Of a stretch of DNA of 64,000 bases, positions 31,311 to 40,887 are shown one piece after another. Every line of letters starts with the position of its first letter. Position 1 is the stretch's first letter. Below the pieces are notes generated by a model. That model worked only from the letters and a program-made list of their open reading frames with translations. It did not search any database and was not told the DNA's origin. Made by a program: the position numbers and the translations under genes. The stretch is from Planomonospora sp. ID82291 (GTDB taxonomy: Bacteria; Actinomycetota; Actinomycetes; Streptosporangiales; Streptosporangiaceae): the NCBI RefSeq assembly GCF_015711645.1, contig NZ_JABTEX010000003.1:372001-436000 (forward strand), read 5' to 3'.

Positions 31311-34300
31311 ATGTCCTCCCCGTCCTCCGCCACCCCGGCCGTGCCCCTGCGCGGTCGCGACGCCGAACTGGCCGCCCTGCGCCGACTGCTCGGCGCCGCC
31401 CGCCGCGGGGCGGGCGGCGCCGTGCTCGTACTGGGCGCCCCGGGAACGGGCAAGTCCGCGCTCCTCGACTCCGCCTGCGCGGACGCCCTCGGCCCCGCCC
31501 CTGCCGCCGGCCCCGGCCCCGGCACCACCCGAGCCGCCGGCCTCGTCACCGGCCCCGGCCCCGGCCCCGGTACGGACGCCCGCGTCCCGGATCCCGGCGG
31601 GAGCGCGGACGGCGACGACGCCGCCCGTCTCCGCCCGGACGGGGACCGCTTCGTCGTCCTGCGGACCCGCGGCACCGCGGTGGAGGCCCGCCTGCCGTAC
31701 GCCGGGCTGCACGCGCTGCTCCGCCCGGTCGCCGATCGGCTGGGCGCACTGCCCCCGGCGCAGGCGGCGGTGCTCGCCGAGGCGCTGGAGCGCGGTACGG
31801 CCGGCGGCGGCCTGGCGCTTCCCGCCGCCGTCCTCAACCTCCTGCTCGCCGTGGGGCGCCCGGTCCTGGTCTGCGTCGACGACCTGCACCACCTCGACGC
31901 GCCGAGCCGCGACGCGCTGTTCTTCGTCGCCCGGCGGCTGGGCGGGGAGCGGATCGCGCTGCTGCTGGCGGGCGACGGCGAAGGCCCCGCCGTCCGCGCG
32001 GGCGGCCCCGCGGACGGGGGCGGCGGGGACGGGGACGCGCCCGGCGACGTCCCCCGGCTGCGCCTCGGCCGCCTGGACGAGGAGGCGGTCCGGCAGGTGC
32101 TCGACGACCTGGCGCCGCCGGGCCTCTCCGAGGAGCTGCGGGCGTCGCTGGCCGAGGTCGCCCGCGGCAACCCGCTCGCGCTCCGCGAACTCGTCGGCGC
32201 GCTCACCCCCGACCAGGTGGGCGGCGCCGCCGCTCCCCCGGAGACCCTGCCGCCGGACGGGCGGCTGTGGCGCGCGTACGCCGGCCGGCTCTCCCGGTTG
32301 CCCGGGGAGACCGCGGACCTGCTGCTGCTGCTCGCGGCCGACCCGGACCTGGACACGGCCACCCTGCTGCGCGCCGCCGAGCCCCGCTGCGCGCTCACCG
32401 CGCTGGAGCCCGCCGAGCGGGCGGGCGTCGTCGTCCGCACGGCCGGCGACCGCTACGGCTTCCGCGACCCGGCGATGGGCCCGGTCGTCTACGCGGGGGC
32501 CTCCCCGGCCCGCCGGCGGGAGGCGCACCGCCTGCTGGCCGGCGTCCTGGACGCCGAGCACCAGCGCCTGCGGCGGGCCTGGCACCGGGCGGCCGCGCTG
32601 GACGGCCCCGCCGAGCGGCTGGCCGACGCGCTGGTGGAGGAGCTCGCCGAGGGACCGGACGGCACGGCCGGCGGGGCCGGGGGCCGGGGCGGCTTCCCCG
32701 AGGCCTTCCGCGCCTTCGAGCGGGCCGCGGAGCTCACCGCCCGCGGTGACGTCCGGGCGGCCCGCCTGGCCGCCGCCGCGCGCCACGCCTGGCACGCGGG
32801 CCTGCCGCAGCGCGCCCGGTCGCTGCTGGCCCGCCTCAACTCCCTGGCGGTCACCGAGGAGGTGCGGGGCCGGGCCGAGCTGGTCCGGGGCAGCCTGGAG
32901 CTGCGCAGCGGCAAGACCGGCGACGCCTGCGACGAGCTGCTGGCGGCGGCCGACTGGCTGCTCGCCCGCGACCGGGAGCAGGCCGTCCGGGCGCTGATCC
33001 GCGCGAGCGAGGCGACCTACCTCGCCGGGGACAACCACCGGTTCATGGCCATCGCGCGGCGCGCCGCCGCGCTGCGGCGGCCGGACGACCCGCCCGCCAC
33101 GCAGCTGATGTTCGAGTACCTCGCGGGCGTGGCGGCGACGTTCCGCGGGCGGCACCGGGAGGCCGCGGCACCGCTGCGCCGCGTCGTGGAGCTGGCCCCC
33201 TCGGTGGACAACCCCTCGGTGCTGGTCTGGGCCTGCGTCTCCAGCCTCATGCTCGGCGAGGACGCCCAGGCGCTGAGGCTGTCCACCCGGGCGATCGGCA
33301 TCGCGCGCGCCCAGGGGGCGGTCTCCACGGTGCCGCAGGTGCTGGAGTTCCTGATCCAGGCCGAACTCTGGATGGGACGCTACGCCTCGGTCGCGGCCAA
33401 CGCGAGGGAGGGCCTGCGGCTGGCCCAGGAGACGGGCAGGCTCACCAGCGCCGCCCAGCACCTCGCCTGGCTCGCGCTGACCGCCGCGGTGCAGGGCGAC
33501 GAGGAGACGTGCCGGATCCGGGCCGGGAGCGCGATGGAGCTGGCCGACGCCCACGGTCTGGGCATCGCCGGGGCGCTCGGCACCTGGGCGCTGGCCCACC
33601 TCGACGTCGCCGCGGGCCGCCACGCGGACGCCGCCGCGCGCCTGCGGGCCACGGCCCGCTCCGGCGGTGCGGGCGGCCATCCGGTCGTCCGGGTCATGGC
33701 CACCCCGCACTTCGTCGAGGCCGCCGTGCGCACCGGCGACGTCGAGCACGCGCGGGCGGCCCTGGTGGTGCTCGACCGCTGGACGGGCAGTACGCGCAGC
33801 CCCGACCGGCTGGCGCTGGCGGCGCGCTGCCACGCGCTCCTGGCCGGCCCCGGCGAGGCCGAGGAGCGCTTCCGCGAGGCGCTGGACCTGCACGAGCGGG
33901 GCTCCTGCGGGTTCGAGACGGCCCGCACGCAACTGCTGTTCGGCAGCGTGCTGCGCCGCAACCGGCGGCCCGGCGCGGCCCGCGAGCACCTGCACGGCGC
34001 GCTGGAGACCTTCGAGCGGTACGGCGCGCGGCTCTGGGCCGAGCAGGCCCGGGGGGAACTGCGCGCCTCGGGAGAGGCCCTGCCGTCCCGGCGCGCCCGG
34101 GCCCGGTCGGCCGAGGCGCGGATGCGGGCCGAGGAGGCGCCCGCGGCCCGGGTCCTGACGGCGCAGCAGTTCCAGATCGCCCGGCTGGTCGCCGACGGCG
34201 CCACCAACCGCGAGGTGGCCGCCCGGCTCTTCCTGAGCCCGCGCACCGTCGAGCACCACCTCAGGAACATCTTCTCCCGGCTCGGCATCCGATCCCGCAT

Positions 34301-34325
34301 CGAGCTGGTCCGGCTGCTCTCCTAG
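31311..34325 (+). CDS. LAL-type LuxR-family ATP-binding regulator
   Basis: This 1004-residue regulator has an N-terminal STAND/AAA ATPase with Walker A GAPGTGKS (residues 42-49) and a Walker B-like VLVCVDDLHHLD. A long helical TPR-like middle region follows, and a C-terminal LuxR helix-turn-helix (about 945-1004) contains TNREVAARLFLSPRTVEHHLRNIFSRLG. LAL proteins switch operons on or off in response to an inducer. This one has no obvious adjacent pathway, although the secreted polyester hydrolase is close. An insertion of Gly/Pro/Ala repeats (residues about 62-105) lengthens the ATPase. Confidence 0.92.
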   Translation: MSSPSSATPAVPLRGRDAELAALRRLLGAARRGAGGAVLVLGAPGTGKSALLDSACADALGPAPAAGPGPGTTRAAGLVTGPGPGPGTDARVPDPGGSADGDDAARLRPDGDRFVVLRTRGTAVEARLPYAGLHALLRPVADRLGALPPAQAAVLAEALERGTAGGGLALPAAVLNLLLAVGRPVLVCVDDLHHLDAPSRDALFFVARRLGGERIALLLAGDGEGPAVRAGGPADGGGGDGDAPGDVPRLRLGRLDEEAVRQVLDDLAPPGLSEELRASLAEVARGNPLALRELVGALTPDQVGGAAAPPETLPPDGRLWRAYAGRLSRLPGETADLLLLLAADPDLDTATLLRAAEPRCALTALEPAERAGVVVRTAGDRYGFRDPAMGPVVYAGASPARRREAHRLLAGVLDAEHQRLRRAWHRAAALDGPAERLADALVEELAEGPDGTAGGAGGRGGFPEAFRAFERAAELTARGDVRAARLAAAARHAWHAGLPQRARSLLARLNSLAVTEEVRGRAELVRGSLELRSGKTGDACDELLAAADWLLARDREQAVRALIRASEATYLAGDNHRFMAIARRAAALRRPDDPPATQLMFEYLAGVAATFRGRHREAAAPLRRVVELAPSVDNPSVLVWACVSSLMLGEDAQALRLSTRAIGIARAQGAVSTVPQVLEFLIQAELWMGRYASVAANAREGLRLAQETGRLTSAAQHLAWLALTAAVQGDEETCRIRAGSAMELADAHGLGIAGALGTWALAHLDVAAGRHADAAARLRATARSGGAGGHPVVRVMATPHFVEAAVRTGDVEHARAALVVLDRWTGSTRSPDRLALAARCHALLAGPGEAEERFREALDLHERGSCGFETARTQLLFGSVLRRNRRPGAAREHLHGALETFERYGARLWAEQARGELRASGEALPSRRARARSAEARMRAEEAPAARVLTAQQFQIARLVADGATNREVAARLFLSPRTVEHHLRNIFSRLGIRSRIELVRLLS

Positions 34326-34349
34326 GCCCGCCCGCCGGCGGCCCGCCGC

Positions 34350-34381
34350 CGGGAGGAGGGGGTGCGCGCCCCCTCCTCCCG
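34350..34381. terminator. Bidirectional hairpin between LuxR and GGDEF-EAL genes
   Basis: A perfect 13-base-pair stem (CGGGAGGAGGGGG with its complement) with a 6-base loop lies between two convergent genes, 25 bases after the LuxR stop. Confidence 0.8.
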
Positions 34382-34428
34382 GGACACCTCGATGACGTCG
34401 CGATCCCCGGATCGGTTCAGCGGGCCGG

Positions 34429-36843
34429 TCAGGCGGCGTTCTTCCACGGGGCGATCCGCAGCAGGTCGTCGATCCGCGCGGGCGGCACGGGCGGGGAGAA
34501 CAGGTAGCCCTGGGCCAGCGGGGAGCCCATCTGCTGCAGCACGTCGGCCTGGTCGCGCGACTCGACGCCCTCGACGACGGTGGACAGCCCCAGGCTGGCC
34601 GAGAGCTCCAGGATCGCCTTGGTGAAGGCCCGGGTGCGGTGGTGGTCGGCCTCGGTCAGCGGGGTGGTGAACGAGCGGTCGATCTTGAGGATGTCCACCG
34701 GGAGGGTGCGCAGGTAGGCCAGCGAGGAGTAGCCGGTGCCGAAGTCGTCCAGGGCGATGCTCACCCCGTGGGCGCGCAGCCCCGCCAGGACCTCGACGAT
34801 GCGGCGGGTCTCGGCGGCGGTGGTCGCCAGCAGCATGCTCTCGGTGATCTCCAGGGTCAGGGCGTGCTCGGGCAGCTCGTGGCGGTCGAGCAGCCCCAGC
34901 ACCGCGTCGCTGAAACCCTCGTCGCGCAGCTGGCGGCCCGAGACGTTGACGGCCACCGTGATGCCGTGCTCCTCGTGCCAGCGGCGGGCGTCGGCGCAGG
35001 CCCGTTCCAGGACCCACAGGCCGATGTCGATGATGAGACCCGTCTCCTCGGCGATGGGGATGAACACGTCCGGGCGGACCGGGGGACCGCCGGTGGGGGT
35101 CCAGCGCAGCAGGGCCTCCACCTTGCGGATGTCGCCGGTGGCCAGGTCGACGACCGGCTGGTAGAGCAGGGTGAGCTCCTGGCGGGCCAGGGCGTGCCGC
35201 AGGCCGGTGGCGAGCCGGGTGTGCTCCAGCCGGGCGGCGCGCAGCCCGCTGTCGAAGACGGTGATCTGGTTCTTGCCCGCGGACTTGGCCGCGTACAGGG
35301 CCAGGTCCGCGTCGCGCAGCGCCTCGGAGGCGCCGTCCACCGGGACCTCGGCCAGCACGCCGATGCTGGTGGTCAGGTACAGCTCGCGCTCGCCCATGCG
35401 GTAGGGGGCCTGGACGGCGGTCAGGACCTGCTGCGCCGTGGAGAGGGCCTGCGCGACGGTCGCGTCCGGCAGCACGACGGCGAACTCGTCGCCGCCGGGC
35501 CGGGCCAGGACGTGGTCGCCGGCGACCAGGCCGCGCAGCCGGCGGGCCACGATGGTCAGGAGCTTGTCGCCGACCGGGTGGCCGTAGGTGTCGTTGACGT
35601 CCTTGAAACCGTCCAGGTCGAGCAGGAGCAGCGCGGGCGGGGGCGTGCCCGGCCGGGCCGCGTGGGCGGTGATCGCCTCCTGCAGCACCTCGCCGAGCAG
35701 CGTGCGGTTGGCCAGGCCGGTGAGCGGGTCGTGCGCGGCGCGGTGGGCCAGGCGGCGCTGGAGCACGTCCTGGCGGCGCAGCGCGGCCGACAGCTCGTCC
35801 GCCTGCGCGGTGAGCTGCTCGGCCTGGCGGTCCAGCTCGACGGCGCGCGCCTCGGCCAGCCGGGCGGCGAGGTTGAGACGCACCACCAGCAGGACGGCGA
35901 GCAGCACGGTCAGCCCGATGACCACCATCTCGGCGTGGAAGCGGCGCGGGACGCCGTCCCCGGCCAGGCCGAGCCCCGCCACCGAGACCAGCGGGCTGAC
36001 CACGGTCAACGCCAGGAACGTGGTCACCCGCGCCCGGTTGCCGACCTCGGGCGTCACGATCTCGGCGGCCCCGGCGAAGCTGGGGTGCAGCGCCGCGCCG
36101 CCGATCAGGACCGGCCACGCCATCCAGGCGGCCAGGGTCAGCGCGCCGTCCGGGCGGCCCGCGGCCAGGTTGAGCAGGTGGCCGCTGTCGGAGACGACCA
36201 CCATGGCGTAGGCCAGGCTCACCAGGACCAGCCAGCCGGCCCGTCCCTTGCCGAGCGCCAGCCGCACCACCAGGCCCAGCATGAACAGGTCGATGACGGG
36301 AGTGGAGACGGTGAAGACCAGATCGATGCCCGTCCGGTGGACGCCGTGCAGCAGGGGGTGGAGCAGGAAGGTCCACGCGGGCATGGCCGCGCCCACGGTG
36401 ATGATGCCCGCGTCCAGCAGCGCCGACCTGGGCGAACCGTGGCCGCGTCGGCTCAGCGCCACCAGGGCGGCGAGTCCGAGCAGGGAGGCGCAGAGGGTGA
36501 CGACGGTGTGGAAGTGCAGCAGCTGGGGGACCTTCAGCCACGTCCAGCCGATCGCCCGGCCCAGCGCGGTCGCCAGCCAGGCGGAGAGGGCGGCGGCGAC
36601 GACCATCCGCCACGGCCGCAGGCGGCTCAGCCCGTGCCGCCGGATCACGACCACCATGACCAGGACCGTCGCCCCCTGCACCCCGGCCTGGAGCAGGGCG
36701 GCCGGCAGGGCGGGCAGCAGCGGGGAGAGCAGGACCGACAGGCCGCCGACCAGGAGGTACACCAGCCAGCTCCGCGTGGCCCGGCTTTCGGCGTCGCCCC
36801 GATGCGGGGCCCGCCGGAGCGTCGAGCACGGTGGCTGGCGCAT
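34429..36843 (-). CDS. Membrane GGDEF-EAL cyclic-di-GMP enzyme
   Basis: This 804-residue protein has about nine membrane helices over the first 320 residues and a short coiled coil (about 320-370). An intact GGDEF domain (RPGGDEF, motif at 450-454) and an EAL domain follow, with EAL at 576-578, DDFGTGYSSL and KIDRSF. Both catalytic motifs are complete, so it could make and break cyclic di-GMP. In actinomycetes this messenger controls development through BldD. The ATG at 36843 is chosen for an AAGGA ribosome site; an in-frame ATG at 36906 is possible. It is divergent from the polyester hydrolase gene. Confidence 0.92.
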   Translation of the reverse strand: MRQPPCSTLRRAPHRGDAESRATRSWLVYLLVGGLSVLLSPLLPALPAALLQAGVQGATVLVMVVVIRRHGLSRLRPWRMVVAAALSAWLATALGRAIGWTWLKVPQLLHFHTVVTLCASLLGLAALVALSRRGHGSPRSALLDAGIITVGAAMPAWTFLLHPLLHGVHRTGIDLVFTVSTPVIDLFMLGLVVRLALGKGRAGWLVLVSLAYAMVVVSDSGHLLNLAAGRPDGALTLAAWMAWPVLIGGAALHPSFAGAAEIVTPEVGNRARVTTFLALTVVSPLVSVAGLGLAGDGVPRRFHAEMVVIGLTVLLAVLLVVRLNLAARLAEARAVELDRQAEQLTAQADELSAALRRQDVLQRRLAHRAAHDPLTGLANRTLLGEVLQEAITAHAARPGTPPPALLLLDLDGFKDVNDTYGHPVGDKLLTIVARRLRGLVAGDHVLARPGGDEFAVVLPDATVAQALSTAQQVLTAVQAPYRMGERELYLTTSIGVLAEVPVDGASEALRDADLALYAAKSAGKNQITVFDSGLRAARLEHTRLATGLRHALARQELTLLYQPVVDLATGDIRKVEALLRWTPTGGPPVRPDVFIPIAEETGLIIDIGLWVLERACADARRWHEEHGITVAVNVSGRQLRDEGFSDAVLGLLDRHELPEHALTLEITESMLLATTAAETRRIVEVLAGLRAHGVSIALDDFGTGYSSLAYLRTLPVDILKIDRSFTTPLTEADHHRTRAFTKAILELSASLGLSTVVEGVESRDQADVLQQMGSPLAQGYLFSPPVPPARIDDLLRIAPWKNAA

Positions 36844-36995
36844 GGAGTGGTCCTTCCGTGAGATCTGGCTCCTCCTCATCGGCACGCCGGAACGGCAGTT
36901 GACCAAAGCAGGTGAAGGATTCGTCGGCCTCCGGAGCCGCGGGCGCTCTCCCCGGTTGCGGACGGATGGGTGATTTCACCGATGCACCCGACGCC

Positions 36996-37022
36996 TGACA
37001 GAGCGAAAGTACTTCCTGTCAA
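36996..37022. promoter_or_regulatory. Inverted repeat in the GGDEF-EAL/polyester hydrolase divergent region
   Basis: TGACAG (36996-37001) and CTGTCA (37016-37021) form an inverted repeat with a 14-base gap. The right arm is TTGACA on the minus strand, a consensus -35. It lies 128 bases before the hydrolase start and 153 before the GGDEF-EAL start. The rest of this 306-base gap is GC-rich and without pattern. Confidence 0.4.
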
Positions 37023-37149
37023 CGTTTCGAGGGGACCAGCGGAACCCCCCGCGGCGCGGAGCGCCCGCCCCGGCGGACGCTCCGCGCCGGACGGCCTCCG
37101 ACCCGGACGCCGTCGCCCGGTCCCCTCCTCCGAGCAGGGAGCAACCGAC

Positions 37150-38049
37150 GTGCAGTCACACCCCCCGACCCCCGCGAACCGCCGGACCCGCACCGTCGCC
37201 ACGCTGGCGCTGGCGCTGACCCTCGTCGGCGGCGCCGGCGCGATCGCCCCCACCGCCCACGCCGCCGCCGGCCACGAACGCGGCCCGAACCCCACGAGCG
37301 CCGCCCTGGAGGCCTCCCGCGGTCCGTTCAGCGTCTCCAGCACCACCGTCTCCTCCCTCTCGGCGAGCGGCTTCGGCGGCGGGACGATCTACTACCCGAA
37401 CGACACCGGCCAGGGCACCTTCGGCGGCGTCATCGTCGCGCCGGGCTTCACCGCGAGCAGGTCCACCATGGCCTGGCTCGCCGAGCGGCTCGCCTCGCAC
37501 GGCTTCGTGGTCTTCAACATCGACACCATCACCCGCTCCGACCAGCCCGACAGCCGGGGCCGGCAGCTCCTGGCGGCGGCCGACCACCTGGCGGAGGAGA
37601 GCAGCCCCGCGGTCCGCAGCCGGCTCGACGCCGGCCGCATCGGCGTCATGGGCCACTCCATGGGCGGCGGCGGCACCCTCGCGGCGGCCGAGAGCCGGCC
37701 GTCCCTGCAGGCCGCCGTCCCGCTCACCCCGTGGCACACGGACAAGAGCTGGGGGAGCGTCCAGGTCCCGACGATGATCATCGGTGCCGAGAACGACTCG
37801 GTCGCCCCGGTGAGCTCGCACGCCGAGCCGTTCTACAACAGCCTGTCCTCGGCTCAGGAGAAGGCGTACCTGGAGCTCAACGGCGCCAGCCATTTCGCGC
37901 CGAACAGCTCCAACAGCACGCTCGCCAAGTACAGCATCGCCTGGATGAAGCGCTTCGTCGACGACGACCTCCGCTACGACCAGTTCCTGTGTCCCGCCCC
38001 CGGGCGCAGCACGCGGATCGAGGAGTACCGCTCCTCCTGCCCCCACTAA
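37150..38049 (+). CDS. Secreted cutinase / PET-type polyester hydrolase
   Basis: This 299-residue precursor has a signal peptide (about 1-39). The mature enzyme aligns without gaps, as I recall it, with Thermobifida cutinase over the catalytic core at a constant offset of 40. The triad is Ser170 (GHSMGG), Asp216 (ENDSVAP) and His248 (GASHFAP). Met171 and Phe100 flank the oxyanion hole, Trp195 (LTPWH) lines the aromatic clamp, and His224/Phe228 fall at the LCC-type positions. Two C-terminal cysteines (FLCPAP, SSCPH) form the conserved disulfide. Phe100 replaces the usual Tyr. It should hydrolyse cutin or aromatic polyesters outside the cell. GTG 37150 has a GGGAG ribosome site. Confidence 0.93.
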   Translation: MQSHPPTPANRRTRTVATLALALTLVGGAGAIAPTAHAAAGHERGPNPTSAALEASRGPFSVSSTTVSSLSASGFGGGTIYYPNDTGQGTFGGVIVAPGFTASRSTMAWLAERLASHGFVVFNIDTITRSDQPDSRGRQLLAAADHLAEESSPAVRSRLDAGRIGVMGHSMGGGGTLAAAESRPSLQAAVPLTPWHTDKSWGSVQVPTMIIGAENDSVAPVSSHAEPFYNSLSSAQEKAYLELNGASHFAPNSSNSTLAKYSIAWMKRFVDDDLRYDQFLCPAPGRSTRIEEYRSSCPH

Positions 38050-38103
38050 GGACCGTACGGAGCGCAGCCCGTCACCCGGCGAAGGCTCCGGGGCGCCCGG
38101 CCG

Positions 38104-40887
38104 TCAGGCGCGCCGCCCGCCTTCCCCGGGGGGCGCGACCGCGCCTGCGGCCATGCCGTGGTCGCGCAGCAGCCGCACCGCGGTGACCTTGTACTCGGGG
38201 CAGGAGGTGACGGTGTCGGCGTGGTCGGAGGTGAGCGCGTTGACCCCGCTTTCGGGGAAGTGGAAGGCGCAGAACACCTGTCCGGGCGCCGTCTCCGCGC
38301 AGATCCGGGCGGTCAGGCGGGCCCGGCCGTGGCGGCTCTCCACCGTGACCGGGTCGCCGTCGCGCAGGCCGTACCGGGCGGCGTCGGCGGGGTTCAGGTC
38401 GAGCCGGTCGACGGCCTCCAGCCGGAGGTTGCCGGTGCGCCGGGTCATGCCGCCGGAGTTGTAGTGCGCCCAGCGCCGTCCGGTGACCAGGACCAGCGGA
38501 TGGTCCTCGTCCGGTTCCTCGCCCGGCGGCAGGTAGGGGCGGGCCGCCAGGTGCGCCCGGCCGTCGGGGGTGGCGAAGCGTCCGGTGTGGAGCCGGGCCT
38601 CTCCGGGACGTGCGGGATCGGGCACCGGCCAGCAGAGCGCCCCCTCGCGGTCCAGCCGCTCGTGCGATACGCCCGCGAACAGCGGCGCCAGCCGGGCGCA
38701 TTCGGCCAGCGCCGCGGCCGGGGTGGCGCATCCCAGGTCGGCGTCGAGAGCGGCGGCGAGGGCGTGGACGATCGCGAAGTCGGACCGGGCCTGCCCCGGC
38801 GGGGCGAGGGCGGGGCGCACCCGCTGGAAGCGGCGGTCGAAGTTGACGAACGTGCCGTCCTTCTCCAGCCAGGAGGCGGCCGGCAGCACCACGTCGGCGC
38901 GGCGCGCGGTCGGCGACAGGAACAGCTCGTGGCAGATCACGAGCGGGCACGCCTGGAGCGCCTCGGCGACCCGGGTGGTGTCGGGATCGGTGGTGCACAC
39001 GTCCTCACCGATGATCCACAGCGCCCGCAGGTCGCCGGCGCGGGCGGCGGCGAACATCTCGGGGATGCGCAGGCCGGGCTTCTCCGGGACCGCGTGTCCC
39101 CATACCCGGGCGACCCGCTCCCGCGCGGCCGGGTCGGTCACCTTCTGGTAGCCGGGCAGCAGGTCGGGCAGCGCGCCCATGTCGGAGGCGCCCTGGACGT
39201 TGTTCTGGCCGCGCAGCGGGTTGACGCCGTAGCCGCGGCCGGTGCCGACCGCGCCGCGCAGGATCGCCAGGTTGGCCAGGGCCCGCACGCCGTCGGTGCC
39301 GTGCAGGTGCTCGGTGACGCCCAGCCCGTAGACGATCGCGGGCCGCCGGGCGCGGCCGTACAGGCGGGCGGCGGCCACGATGTCGGCGGCCGGGACCCCG
39401 GTGATCGCCTCCACCCGTTCCGGGGGGTAGCCGGTGAGCAGCCCGGCCAGTTCCGGCAGGCCGGTGGCGCGCTCGCGCAGGAACTCCTCGTCGGTCAGGT
39501 CTTCGGCGAGCAGCACGTGCGCCAGGCCGTGGAAGAGGGCGACGTTGGTGCCGGGCCGGGGCCGCAGGTGCACGTCGGCGTGGCCGGCCAGCCCGACCGC
39601 GCGCGGGTCGGCGACGACCAGGCGGGTCCCGCGCAGGACGCGCTGGAGCAGGCGGGCGCCGACCACCGGGTGCGCTTCGACCGGGTTGGCGCCGGCCACC
39701 AGCAGGCAGTCGGCCCGCTCGACGTCGTCGAAGGAGTCGGTGCCGCCGGCCAGGCCGAACGCCGCGGTCAGCCCGGCGGCCGAGGGGGAATGGCACAGCC
39801 GCGAGCAGTTGTCGACGCTGTTGGTGCCGATCACGGTCCGCATGAACTTCTGGATCAGGTAGTTCTCCTCGTCGGTGGCCCGGGCCGAGGAGATCGCCGC
39901 CACCGCGTCGGGTCCGCCGGCGGCGACGGCCGCGCGCAGGCCGCGGGCGGCGTGGTCGAGGGCCTCGGCCCAGTCCACCGGCTCCAGGCGGCCGTCGCGG
40001 CGCAGCAGCGGCCGGGTGAGCCGTTCGGGCGAGGTGCGGAAGCCGTGCGCGAAGCGGCCCTTGACGCAGGCGTGGCCCTGGTTGACGGGTCCGTCGCGGG
40101 CGGGCAGGACCGCCACGATCTCCTCGTCCCGGGTGAGCACCTCCAGGGTGCAGCCGACCCCGCAGTAACCGCAGGTGGTGCGGGTGGCGGTGGTCGGCGG
40201 GCGCGGGCCGGGCGGCAGGCCGGGCTCGCTGAGCGCGCCGGTGGGGCAGGTGTCGACGCAGCCGCCGCAGGCGACGCAGTCGGAGTCGATCCAGGCGCCG
40301 CCGGTGCCGGGGGCGACCACGGTGTCGGCGCCCCGGCCGGTCAGGGTCAGGGCGAAGGTGCCCTGCACGTCGGCGCAGACGCGCACGCACCGGCCGCACG
40401 CGATGCACAGGTCCCGGTCGAGGTGGACGTAGGGGTGGCTGTCGTCGCGGCCCCGCCCGCCGCTCCCCCGGGCGGCCTCCGGCGTGATGTCCAGGGCGTG
40501 GCAGGCGCGGGCCAGTTCGGAGCCGTCCGCGCCGCCGTCGAGGGCGCGGGACGGCAGGACCGAGACGATCAGCTCCACGGCGTCGCGGCGCAGCGCCTCC
40601 AGTTCGGCGGTGCCGGTCTCGATGCGCACGCCGTCGGCGATCGGGGTCACGCACGCGGCGACGACCCTGCCATCGGCGCCGACCAGGCAGGTACGGCAGG
40701 AGCCCGCCGGGGTGAGGCGGTCGTCGTGGCAGAGCGCGGGCAGCTCGACGCCGGCGGCGCGCACGACGGCCAGCACCGTGGCTCCCTCGGCCGTCTGGAC
40801 GGGCACGCCGTCGACGTCGGCCCGCACCGTCCGTACCTCACCGGTCCGATGGGCCTCCGGGATCTCCCCGGGTACCGGGCGGGTCAC
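38104..40887 (-). CDS. NAD-linked formate dehydrogenase catalytic subunit (molybdopterin, Fe-S)
   Basis: This 927-residue FdhA-like subunit begins with a [2Fe-2S] ferredoxin domain (ALCHDDRLTPAGSCRTC). Two [4Fe-4S] ferredoxin motifs follow (CIACGRCVRVC and CVACGGCVDTC). The molybdopterin domain opens with the cluster motif CGYCGVGC. Cys365 in NCSRLCHS is at the metal-ligand position, so it is a cysteine rather than selenocysteine enzyme. The C-terminal MGD-binding domain contains GRRWAHYNSGGMTRR. It oxidises formate to CO2 and passes electrons to the diaphorase subunit encoded upstream. The start GTG at 40887 overlaps the upstream stop (GTGA). Confidence 0.92.
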   Translation of the reverse strand: MTRPVPGEIPEAHRTGEVRTVRADVDGVPVQTAEGATVLAVVRAAGVELPALCHDDRLTPAGSCRTCLVGADGRVVAACVTPIADGVRIETGTAELEALRRDAVELIVSVLPSRALDGGADGSELARACHALDITPEAARGSGGRGRDDSHPYVHLDRDLCIACGRCVRVCADVQGTFALTLTGRGADTVVAPGTGGAWIDSDCVACGGCVDTCPTGALSEPGLPPGPRPPTTATRTTCGYCGVGCTLEVLTRDEEIVAVLPARDGPVNQGHACVKGRFAHGFRTSPERLTRPLLRRDGRLEPVDWAEALDHAARGLRAAVAAGGPDAVAAISSARATDEENYLIQKFMRTVIGTNSVDNCSRLCHSPSAAGLTAAFGLAGGTDSFDDVERADCLLVAGANPVEAHPVVGARLLQRVLRGTRLVVADPRAVGLAGHADVHLRPRPGTNVALFHGLAHVLLAEDLTDEEFLRERATGLPELAGLLTGYPPERVEAITGVPAADIVAAARLYGRARRPAIVYGLGVTEHLHGTDGVRALANLAILRGAVGTGRGYGVNPLRGQNNVQGASDMGALPDLLPGYQKVTDPAARERVARVWGHAVPEKPGLRIPEMFAAARAGDLRALWIIGEDVCTTDPDTTRVAEALQACPLVICHELFLSPTARRADVVLPAASWLEKDGTFVNFDRRFQRVRPALAPPGQARSDFAIVHALAAALDADLGCATPAAALAECARLAPLFAGVSHERLDREGALCWPVPDPARPGEARLHTGRFATPDGRAHLAARPYLPPGEEPDEDHPLVLVTGRRWAHYNSGGMTRRTGNLRLEAVDRLDLNPADAARYGLRDGDPVTVESRHGRARLTARICAETAPGQVFCAFHFPESGVNALTSDHADTVTSCPEYKVTAVRLLRDHGMAAGAVAPPGEGGRRA

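Noticed and set aside
31266-34259. A 997-codon open frame antisense to the LuxR-type regulator
   Set aside because: It is low complexity (Gly/Arg/Ala/Val), has no domains, and lies fully opposite a gene with clear ATPase and HTH motifs.
34429-36843. The GGDEF-EAL protein, considered as catalytically degenerate
   Set aside because: GGDEF (450-454), EAL (576-578), DDFGTGYSSL and KIDRSF are all intact.
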